Shown here: positions 50,501 to 62,500 of the stretch, in pieces
Numbering within the stretch: position 1 is the first letter of the stretch
Layout: the number at the start of each line of letters is the position of its first letter
From: Apostichopus japonicus
Taxonomy: Eukaryota > Echinodermata > Holothuroidea > Aspidochirotida > Stichopodidae
DNA length: 64,000 nucleotides
NCBI RefSeq assembly: GCF_037975245.1
Contig: NC_092574.1
Location: forward strand, 14,467,213-14,531,212
Direction: 5' to 3'
Notes under the pieces: model-generated
Databases searched by the model: none
What the model saw: the letters and a program-made list of their open reading frames with translations, nothing else
What the model was told of the DNA's origin: nothing
Translations under genes and position numbers: made by a program

Positions 50501-53500
50501 TAGTCAATAGATAATCTTCATCATTTTGGTGTACACAAGTTCATGTATATTCAACATGTATCCATGATTACCACACTATGAATATGTTTAGGCATCGTAA
50601 CCACTAAAGTATGTTTTCTGGTATACTTATTTTTTCGTTTTCTTTTTTGTGGTAGCAAAAATGTGAATATTATGTGAAAATATTGTCATGACAAGTTTTC
50701 ATGTGCACTAACAAAATGGAAAGTTTACAGCGGCCAGGATAAGTTTGAAGAGTGGGATTCCTGACTAAGCAGATAACTGAAAATTGTTTTACATTTCCTA
50801 TGCAAAGAGAAAAGCTCACATATAGTATGTATTGTTAAAACAAGTGCTAATATCATTTGCACTAGTTATTGAACAGTCTGCAGAATGATGTGCAGCACAC
50901 ACACAAAAATGCAGTAAAAAGATTTCAGTTATTTGCCATCAGCAAGAAAACGAAAAATAACATAGTATGTCAAGCCTGTATCTGAAATGATCATCAGGAA
51001 ACTAAACACTTCACTCGTTCACACCTCTGACTCTACAGTTTCAAAACAAAAACCGAGTCATGACATTTTCCATTGACAATGTTATCTCAAAGATCATGCA
51101 ACTGTACTTCATTGCGTGTTACATGTTTTCATACGGATAGTATGAAGTCATTAATGATATGCTATGGCCCACCGAAATAAATATTGCAAATTACTGAAGC
51201 ACTTGTTCTTCAAAGTTTAATGGTTTGTGTTCCAGTGCACTGAGTTGACCAGAAATTCAGTCAGAATGCAAAAAGTTTATTTGCTATTTCATACTTGGAG
51301 TGTATCATGTTCTGCACTGTATGTGACATGAATGTATTGCCTCATTTTAATAGGACGTGTGCCGAGTGCTCACTTCGTTCACTCTCCATTCCATAAGTAG
51401 AGTTTGATAATATCATTCAGTTGCAGTACAACTTTGACATGCGGGGACAGTGATCATATCTGTTGTGTATGATTAGCTTGCATTCCTCAACCATCTTGTC
51501 AAAAATGTGAGGATTATATTTCTTAGTGCCACCATAAAGTAAATTAATGTCTCTCCATAATTATTGGTTGCACATAAACTAGCATTCAGTTGCTAGAAAT
51601 ATTATTTAATTATAAAGTTGGGTAGATGTACGTTCTAAACATTCAACGTTTACTATAATTTGGTGTCAAAGTTGTTCTGATTTCTTCTTCTTTCCCCCTT
51701 TTTTGCTCCCAGTGAGGGCATAGATACCTTTGTCATCTTCTTCCACAACACCGAGTCCAGAGTGAGTTTCGAGAACGAGGTTGCGGATGCAAAAAAGAAA
51801 CTAGGTGAGGGAAACATTTCACATGAACAGTTGTAGCTAGGTTCACGTTAAATGATGATGATCATGTCAAACAACACATGTGGAATTTGATTACATAGGT
51901 ATGCTTTGTTACCTTCCAGTACCTCTCAACATGAAGACAGTGGGAAATGTATTTTGACTGTGCCACCTGAAGAGATGGAAATTCACACCCATGGAAATGC
52001 TTATATACTTCTGTCAGTTTTTCCAAGAAGTTAATGGGAAGTGTTAATATGTCTTTCAGTGTACCTCTTCAAGAACATCAAAAATAGATTTATCGAGTGA
52101 CCTTTCACTATTTTAATGTAACAATCTACTGCCTGCCTCTTAAAATCCATTGGTAGCTTTCACCATCTTCTATTTTTGGTTCACACTCCCTCCCACTCAG
52201 TTGAGTGTCTTCTTCCTCAAGTCTGTTGCAGATCGTCCATTCCATCACAGTTACAATTTCGCTGTGTGTTACACTCCATTGTAAATGTAGCACCGTCGTC
52301 CGTCCGTGTTGTATGTAGTCATCTTTGGTGCTCAGCGTGGAAACCAATTTGCACTTCGGTTGGGGAGGACTACAGGAATTGTGATAAAATATCACCTGGT
52401 TTTGAGTTACCGTAACATGATAGGATGGCTTTTAAGGCAGAAATTAGTAATCATGTTACCATAATTCCTGCGTCAAATCCAATGTTGAGTTAATTAAAGG
52501 TGAAATGTTGGTAGTTTGAGAAGTTTCGTGAATCCTGCAGTAACTGTCGTAGGCACGAGAGGGAACAGAAATAAATTATAGATTCGCTAGTTTGGAAAGA
52601 AGTAGGAGTAGTGTTGGAAGGTATTCACTAAGGATTATTTGTATCACTTGAAAGATCACTTAATTAAGGCAGAGCAAAGTGACCTTAATGCTGACATTTA
52701 GTCTTTACAGACAGCTGATTGGATGATTTACAAATCTTTGCATCTCAGTATTTGAAATCCACCCAAATTACCTTAGAAACCTAGTGAGATCGAAATGTTT
52801 TCAGTTTTTCCCTACAGTAGACAGCGATTTTAGAATGATAAGAGTAGGGCAAAGGTCAAGAGCGAACAATATGAACAAACATGTTAGAGGTCTGCAAAAA
52901 TTTTTTTATGGGGTGGGAGAGTATGGTGAATCATTGAAATGTTTTTAATAGGGGTAAAGAAGATATAAGTAATAGAATAGACAGATGTAGCAGAGAAATT
53001 GGGTCTTTGCAGTTGTTTGATCAGTTCGAACTACTCAAGATATCATCACATAAGAAAAAACGGATGTTGATCAGTGCACGTATTGTCAAGAACATATATT
53101 GAATTATGGTAAAGACAACCATTTTACTGTTACATTGACTTATTAGCCAGGTTGTCCAAAGATTATACAGTATATGGTCAATTAATCAAATCAGTTCTGA
53201 AAAAGTCAGAGGGGGGGGGGGTAGGGGTGGGAGGAGAGAGGAGAGAGGAAGGCAAAAAGGCAAAAATCAAAATACCATATGCTGCTTGTGTTATTGAAGA
53301 AGTGAATTTTAATTGTGAAGTATAAAATCTTGGTTCAATGTAACATTTCACACAAATTGTGTCATTCCACTACGGTTGTTTTGTGGGATAAGTTGGCAGT
53401 ATATAAGGACATCTTGGGGGTGGTGAAAGTATGTGGGAAGAAAAGTATTGGAAGGGGAACAAATTTAAATTATTTGAAAAATATGAGAATATGCATGCCC

Positions 53501-56500
53501 TCACACTTTAGTCCTATACATTACCCAAAATTTGCTTTAATGTCTTGTTTCTGCCCTATTTTACAGCTGCAAGCTCACGCAATCACTTCCCTCCGGTCTT
53601 TCTTGATGCCATCCCCATTATGAAGACCCGCAGCGGAATGCAGTTTTCATGTGCCTCGCCCAGCCTGGGGACCATTAATGACTCCCTCAGGGAAGTTTGG
53701 GTGTGCAATAGCGATGGTTACGTTGGCCAGGTTTGTCTGCTGAATCTCAACCCGGAACCGACTGTGGCCTTCTGTATATCTTTATGCTCAGCTAGGATTC
53801 TCTGTATTGCTGCTGTACCCGGTACTCAAGAACATCCAAATGGCAGGTAAGCCAGACTCTGCTTCTTAGATACTGATGGGAAAGGCATGCCTTGATTACT
53901 GGATTCTTTTCATAAATCAGCATTCTTGAAGCAACGAAAAAAAGAGAAAGAAATAGTAAAGAGAAGGATGGAGACTAAAGAAATTATTCACATAGCTGGA
54001 CAATATCAATCAAACAAGTTCAGGCTGGAGAGAACCTACAAGCCCAAAGACACTCTCCCAACAACGTTCAAGTGGATGCAAAAAGTCATTAGGATAATGA
54101 TCAACACAGCTAGAGTTCAGCTAGAGTTACAAATAGTCTTGTATCTCTCAGTCATGTTTCAGTCCCATTTAGGCTGCTGGGCAAATAGCAGACTCCTCAC
54201 ACATGACAGGGGTTATATGTACTAAATATTTCTGACCCTTCCTCCAACTCTGGAAGGTGGTGAACAACAAGGTATATTTGAGGAATTCCTTAAATACTGT
54301 CAAAGAATCTTGGATGCATCATCTCGTGAATCAAATCTCAGTCTCGGTCTGTAAAATCAACCAAAGGAGATATTTTGTCTATTTTACTATGATTTAACCA
54401 AATATCTGTGCTTGAGAGTCTTCACAGCTTTGGGCATCATTCAACTGAAGACTTAAATGGGATATGAACTGTCAGATGTAATGAGAACAACTGATAAGAA
54501 ATACATCAGGGTTCGTACGGGTGCTTGAAAACCTTGAAAATGCTTGAATTTGATTGGTCAGTTTTCAAGGCCTTGAAAGTACTTGATTTCTTATATTTTT
54601 AGAAAATGTCATTGAAAAGTGCTTGAAATTTAACATGCTTAATGCAAAACATATTTTGTATGTAATTGTTACACAATAAATACCGTGGAATAGTCAAATT
54701 GTGACAAACAAAAAACTTAAAAGAATGTCTTAGTTGTCTAAAAAAATACGAGGGAGGGTCGCGCACAATCACCGCAAACTTCTTGCACAGTCACTGGCAA
54801 ATTACGGCCTCCACTAAGCAATTTCAGTACCAGCGACAATAACCAAAAATCCCCACAAATCTCCGACCACATGGTAGCCTAACTTCACACTGAGTCAACA
54901 TGGAAATCTAACCTAGCCATCTGTTTATTCGCTCAGTTGTGTTGCAAATAAAAAATAAAAATATCCATGAAAAACTTCAATCTTCGACCACATTTTAGCC
55001 TAACAATCACACTAAGTCAATGGGAAATGTAGCCTAACCATCGGTTTGGTTTGCCCCCCAAATAAACTTTGCGTAGCTTTGTTTACACACTTTCCTTGCT
55101 GCTATCGTCGCGCGCATGGTAGCCGAACACCACACATAGTCAACGGGAAAATCTAGCCTAAGCATCTCTTTATTTGCTGAAATTGTGACGCAGTTAGCTA
55201 GAACTAAAATATCCGTGAAATACTGCAACCTTCGACCACATGTTAGCCTAACAGCCACACTAAGTCAATGGGAAATGTAGACAACCATCGGTTTGCCAAA
55301 AAAAAAAATGCGTAGCTTTGTTTACAATTTCAGTTTACTGAAAATCGGCAGTTGTTTGGATGGTATGTGCTATGTCTTAAAGAGGGAATGTTGTATTTTA
55401 CGTACACCGTTGCTGTGGCGATGGATGGAAGGTTTTAACTTCGATTACTTTTCAGCAGTATATAATGGTTTCGTATTTGGTGGTGATTTCATCCACACAC
55501 GTTGTTTTCTATGTGTTTCTACATGTTTTCTATTTCAGTTGATGGGTTGTTGGTTTTTCGTTATATATTTGGTGTCTTGACGTTATTTGCTAAACGATCG
55601 CAAATTTTTGCGATTAAAATTTTAATGAATTTGCTTTAAGGTCGCAGCACTAGGAAGAGGGTAATTGTGCTTACTTTATCCTATTAAATGCTTACAACCA
55701 TTTCCTTAAACAGCGTGTTGAATTTTAGAAAAGAGCACCCCTAAACCTTAACCAAAAAAAACCTCGTAAATTCATTAAGAGGGTCGTTTTTAACTTTCAT
55801 TTTCCAAAATTGCCCCCAAAGCCAAATCTTAATTTCTACCCTGGTTGTAACAACAGTCGATCAGACACGGACAGTCTATAGGCCGAGTGAAAATGCATTG
55901 CTGGACGTACGCATGTGAGCTGTACAGTAGTAAACAATCTAAATCCTACCTACCTGAACGATAAATTATTTATCATTCTAGTTGGTAGGATTTATATTGT
56001 ATATCATAAACAATACTGTTTGTATACGGCGCACGTGTAGCGTTGTTACAATTCGGATATATCACGTAAACACATGCATGCTGTGAACAATTTTGGTGGA
56101 AAATTTGGAAGGACTACAAAGTTTTTTGCAGGACTACCAAAATCTTTGAAAATCTTTGAAACTGGTAGTCCCACGGACAACCTTCTCAAATACCTGAAAA
56201 TCCAACACTGATCATGTCTTTATATACCCAGCGTACACATTGCATTAGATATGTTTTATGCCTCTGTCTCACAGAATGTCTATTGTTAATGATAAGCTTG
56301 TGCTTGAAAACATAAATTTGGTGCTTGAAAAGTGCTTGAAAAGTGCTTGAATTTTGTTGTGAAAAAAGTGTACGAACCCTGATACATTCAAAGACACATT
56401 AAACATTCATTGAAAATAGGAGACCCCTCCCCCCCTTAAAAAAAAATAGGAATACTTATTTCATGGTAACATCTTTAAACATAAAAATATTTTTGGTTTG

Positions 56501-59500
56501 GTTATTTATCACACTTGGTTTATCCTATGTTTGTAATGAAATTATGTAGGATACTTTATGGTTTCTTATGTGGTAGGATGGAAGACATTTATTATTCTGG
56601 TTTTGGGTGGGATCATATATAAGACACTTTATGGCTTCTTATCTGTGGTAGGGATACACATAGGATTTGGTCACCAGCCTACCTACAAGGGATGTATTTA
56701 CATGTATTGGAGTATTGCTATCACCTTCACAGTCATTCTGTGATTCACAGAAGTAAAATTCTCACATGCCAACTAATAGCTTCCTACCAGTATTAGGGCA
56801 TAGTAGTTAATTTGAGGTAGTTGCTGTTTGTGAGAAATGTAACATGGCAATAATTGAACATTATACACTAAAGAACAGTAGCAAGCCCCTCACTCCTGAG
56901 GGAATAATTTACCTGGTATCGCACCGCAAAATGCTTTAAAAATTTCAGATTGCTATACAAATCCAAATGTTTAGAGCAGTGTTTAACACAGAAACCATGG
57001 TATTTTATAAGAGACAAAATCTGAGCCTTACAACTGCAAAACATGTGCATTGGCTTCAATAGTTTTCTCTTCTTTTTTTTTACCAAATAAGTATAAGAGC
57101 CATATATCTGCCACAATAAATCACTCATCCTTTTGCTGTTTTCCTTTTCTTTTTGTAGGGGTAAATTGAGGATAACCAACACTCCATATCAAACTCAGAA
57201 ACCTCCCCCTCGTCCTCCTCCTCAAGCGCCATCCTTTACCCCCATCAGCATGGGTAACAGCAGCGAAGCCAGCGAGATCATGGCCTTCGATTCTGACGAC
57301 AGCGAAGACGAAGACATGAAAACACAAGACATGACAGATAATGTAGAATTGAATGTTCTGTCGGTAGAAGAAAGTGCAAAAGAGTCAGGTGTGTTTGCTG
57401 ATATATATTCAAGGGTCATGCGTTTGTTTGTGGGAAGATTTTAAATCAAAACTTTCTTGTTTATTTCAGTTCCTTTGTAACACTATTATTCAGTTCTTAG
57501 TTCATGATTTTCTGTTTAAGACTGCAAAATGAAACAAAACTGTTAGCAAACTGCTTGTCCACTGAAGAGCCTGTGTAAGAAAATATGTAAAAGTAAGTGG
57601 GCCTAGCAGGATCTTCTTCAGAGGCTGAAACCTGCTTGGATCAAATGTCAGGCCCCTTTTACATGTATGACTCTGCAAAAGAGAGTCATTCCAAAGAAGA
57701 CAAACTTTTGACAGACTGTCACTGTGTGATGTTTTATTGGGGGGGGGGTTTGGGGGGTGGGGGTTTGTTGTTTTATCCACCACCACTACCATTAAGTGTG
57801 TGTGAGTTTGTTTGTCCTTCAAGTGTTCTTTTGTTCCAAATCAGACACAAGATGCTGAGATGTACCAAGCAATCCTCTTCTTTGATTTCATTTATTTAGA
57901 AGGTGAGGATCTGGAGGATAAAGATACTCATTTGGAAGAGTCTCAGACTGACTTTGAAGTTTGTCAGCCCACCATGTGGCTTGGAACTGAGGATTGCTGG
58001 TAATAACTTCTGCAATTCTTCTTTAATAAGGCAGTCAGTTACATTTTGAAGCATATCTTCTACCTTTCACCAAATCCTCTTGAATGAAACTATATCGTTA
58101 AAGTTTGTCACACAATAATGCCATTACAGATGTTGCAAACGTGAGAAAGTCTAACAGAAAAGCCTTTTAATGCAAACATCAAGACTTTCAATACACTAAA
58201 TAAAATTATGGTAAATTGTTGTGTTATTTAGCTCCTTAAATTACCAAATTAATTTGATTTTTCTTGCTGTGAAAGTATCATAGTGTGGCTGGGGATCCGG
58301 TGTCATAATTAATTTCAACAAACTGAAATAAAAAATTTGTCATATTAATTTTAATTACCCATCAATAAAATGTGACTTTAAAAAGTTTATGGAAAGTGGA
58401 GATCAAATGGAAATGAAGGAAGGAGAAAGATTTTTACAATTACATTACATTGTGTTGATTTTCTCAAACTCTGTGTAACCATGGTAATAGCTCCATGGTG
58501 TAACTAACATGTTTGAAGCACTACATGACCAAAATAAATTAAAGGAAATAAGCTGTTATGTATAGCTATGAAACATGACTGCTGTATTATAACAACAAAA
58601 TAACAAGATGAAAGGAGCTGTGATGGATTACAATTACAAGCATTTCTCCACCCACTGTTCTTTGGTTTCTCTGGTGATTATGTCTGTAAGGTAATCCATC
58701 TTGCCAGCTGTAATGATGAAATGAGCCTCTTGTATGATGTCTGGCTGAGATTAAAAGCTTTGTTAGTCTTAAAAGTACTCTGACAAACACATAAACAACA
58801 ATTGCTTTAGCATACATTGGTACTTGTGTACCTGACAGTCATGTATCAAACACTGAAGCAAGGCTGGAAAGTACTGCCTTGTTTTTAAAACAAATTATCA
58901 TTTTGTCCATTCAAGAGTTTGGAATTTCATGTAATATTAGGAGACCGCAAAGTCCAACAAACCTCTCTTCAGGATGGAATATCTGACTGAGTGATGTCAT
59001 CTTTTATATATAGATCGGCCCTTGGGCAACCACAAGGTTTTGCTTCATTGACAAGTTACTGGCTTATCATGAATGATCAGACAAGTCTTGCAGCAGCTGA
59101 TTGAGTTGACTTGAGAATCTTTTTAATACTATTCGACACTTTAATTTCAAAGCAATGTAGGTAATTTAGCTTGACTGATGAAAAAACTGAGGTAAATTTA
59201 ATTTGAAGTTTATCAGTTCTGCGTTTAATACTAACATGAACAATTTGTGAGAGATGGAATGTTGAGAATGGAATCAAATTTTGTAGTCACTCACCATCTA
59301 ACTTTCATTGGATGAAGATATCTGGTAGAGGATGTAACTTTATCATCTATGCACAGTCTAACGGACACAAACTGAACTCTAGTAAGAAAGTGAAAATTAG
59401 TGAGTTATTGCGTTAATACCAATTGTAACCAATCAGCAGTACACTTTGTTCATTGGTAGTTTCCAAGTATAAAAGTTTTAAGTTTTGTGTTTATTCATGT

Positions 59501-62500
59501 TTACTCCTACCATACCAAGGTTACACTCCGATAAAAATTGAAGTTTTGTTCAATAATGCAACTAATGCATTCATAATTCTCCGTCTTATTTTGAACAGCA
59601 TCCATGTCTATCAGTGCACGGACAATCTGAGAACCAAGAAGAGTCGTGCAAAGATCCGTCATCCTGCAGCTGTACAGTGTATCTTGTACTTTGATAACAA
59701 AGTCTTTGTGGCATTGGCCAATGGAGATCTAACAGTATACAAAAGAGAGCCAGGTATGAGACCAACAGGAATAGTTTACTGTTTGTACCGGGCATAGCAA
59801 TTATGATCAAAATTATCCAAAAACATTTAAGATCATGGGCATGAAAACAGTTATACATCTTCACATTGGTGTAGCAGTCTCTACCAGTTTGTGTTGCAGT
59901 TTTCTGTGTAACATTGTAACATTTGAATTGTGTGTCAGTTTGTGTAACATGTTGTATCATACAGTTTGTGTGACACTGTGCATATACTCTATCGGAAGTA
60001 CTTTTCCTTGAATTTTACGATTAAGTTTTATTTGATAGTAAAACTGAACAAAATCATCATACACACTTGATGACTATTTATCTGCATTAATATTTACTAA
60101 TATCAATGTCATTCAAGTCGGTAATAAAGCTGCATTTTGCATTGGTTTGTACCACTTTGTATGATGCTCACCAAACCCTATAATATTTAACATATTGGAT
60201 AGCTTGTATTCTAAGAGACTTGTGGTTACCACCATTTAACTGCTAAATACAGTTATTTCCCATTAATCATATACAGATGATTTTTTTGTGTCCCATAAAA
60301 TTTAATGGATTGCATTATTTCATTTTTTTTTTTATAGTTTTGTCATGTTCAAACCTTTGAAGCTTTTGTATAATTTTCATCATTCCTAGTGCAAATTTGT
60401 TGGACTAATTTTTGGTCATTTATGTTATCAACCTTCTCTTATAACCGTATTTTGACAACTTCAACACAAAATGAACATAGTATGGTAAGTTAATCTTGTT
60501 ATCTCACCAGGTCAAAGCTGGGACACCACCAATCCCATGACAGTGACTCTTGGCAGCAGTACATCCCCCATCACCAGAATGGTTGCTGTACGAGGAAAAC
60601 TCTGGTGCGGTTGCCAAAATAGCATTCTTATTGTGGATCCCAATAACCTTAACATCCAGGTAAGAAGGGGGGAAATAGTCAATTGTGTTTGTACTGCCAG
60701 TTTCTGGCATCAATGTCCATCTTAAATTTGTGTCTTTGCTACCATCATTAATCTTATTGAAGAAAGTTGTCAGTTGGTGTACTAATTGTTTTGAAGATGA
60801 AATATAAAATCTGGACAGGCTCTTTTTTCAATACCCCTGTGACTGGTCTGGGTCATTAGAGACAATTTTTAATTTTTCTTTCTCATTAACACTGTAATAT
60901 GATTGAGTCATAGCTCTGCTGCTTGTCCATTAACTTTATTACCCAACTTTTCCATTTTGATTCTCTTTCGGAAAAATTTCTCATGAGTGCATATGACACA
61001 AAACAGTGTACCATCTTATTTGTTAAAGGAATCAATCAAATCATAGTTTAGGCAAAAACATTTTTTTTCTTCAAAATTGACAGGATTTGCCATAAATATG
61101 ATGAAACTTTTCTATAGAGAACCATATACTAGACCACTGAGTTGTGGCATCTCTTTGATATCACAGCAATTGTTTATCATTAGCATAAAAATTATGGTCC
61201 GATTTGGAACTGTCGAAGGCGACTCCGTAAAGGTCATGTGATGTGAGTCGTCTTTACTCTTACATCCCTCAGCCTAACATTGAATCGTGTCGCTCACAGA
61301 GTAGACTATATATTTATTTATAATCAAACATTCTGTTTGATTATCCTGGTGATTTTCCTCTTAGTGTTTATTTATCTTTCGTCTGACTATTCCACTCCTC
61401 TTTATTTTGACAGGTCAACCAGTAGCACTCTGCTACTGTCCAAAATAGTTTACAAAATCATAAGTATGCACTATACAGCGGCCTCTGAGGCCTCCAGTCC
61501 CCGGAGAACAAATCATTGTTAATATCCTTTCATACGTGAGCCAGAGTCACAATTTCTTCTCATTCTCTGCCAGAGACTCGTCACCTACCATTTAACCAGA
61601 ATTGAGATTGATGGCTTTGAATGTAACTGAATTTGAGTTTAAAGGGACTCCCCCTCCCCCCCCCCCCCCTTCATCATAATTTACAACATTCAACCAAGGT
61701 AAAGATCACTACAGTTTGGTTGCATGGATCATTGGCTAGTAAATTGACTATCCATTGCAGCTAGAAACTCTTGTCTTTCTTTCCTTCTCTTCAAAGAGAG
61801 AGAGAGAGAGGTGGAGAGAGAAAGTAAAAGTAGATTAAGATTAATTATGAAGGAGTGGCAAATGCGTAAGACAGGTGCGTCACTTTGGATCGATGCCATA
61901 TTTTGACAAAGATCTGAATGTCTAAAAATAGTGGGTTCGGGGTGTATTGTAATGAAGATGCCAAATACCAACGAAAAAAGAAAAATAAGCAAGAGCGATC
62001 AAAACATTTTTAGATTATTTGCTTTTATTTGTCATCAGTTTGTCATACCATCAAGTGACAGATTTTAAAGAAGAGTAAAAGCCATCACTTTAGAAGCTCT
62101 TAATTTGTGCCAAACCATTAAGGATTATTTGAGTTTGTACTTTGTCCCCTTTTCATACAGTTACATGGCAAAGTAAACAACTAGAACCGGTAGGATTATT
62201 TTCAGAGAAGACAGTGGGAAAACTTGAAGGCAAATAAATGATGATTATATTTACAATTTGTGATATTTTGGGTTGTGGAGGTTCATAAAGTCCTACATTT
62301 TCAGATACCAGATCCCTGGTGACTCTAAAATGTAAGTAGGTCAAGTCAGATGGTTGCTTAAATGTATTTTACTGACAGTGTTGTTCCATTGTAAGGCGCT
62401 TCTTCCAGTCCAACTCTGTTTCTTTTGTTGGGCCAAATTCACTAAACATATGTTAAAATATTTCAGAAAAACTTTGCTTCCCTTTCATGTTCCTGAAATA

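Larger units (their letters stand above)
46007..51712 (+). other. Intron, 5.7 kb, mostly repeat complex
   Basis: GT-AG intron. A G-rich patch lies at about 46321-46357. From about 46800 to 50640 it is made of degenerate repeat modules described separately. From 50650 to 51712 I see plain AT-rich DNA. Confidence 0.85.
53847..57158 (+). other. Intron, 3.3 kb, with a 1.9-kb element
   Basis: GT-AG intron. The hAT-like element at 54507-56381 takes up over half of it. The remaining 5' and 3' parts are AT-rich with no recognised feature. Confidence 0.85.

Noticed and set aside
59586-59960. 124-codon minus-strand frame
   Set aside because: It is the antisense shadow of the propeller exon at 59599-59753.
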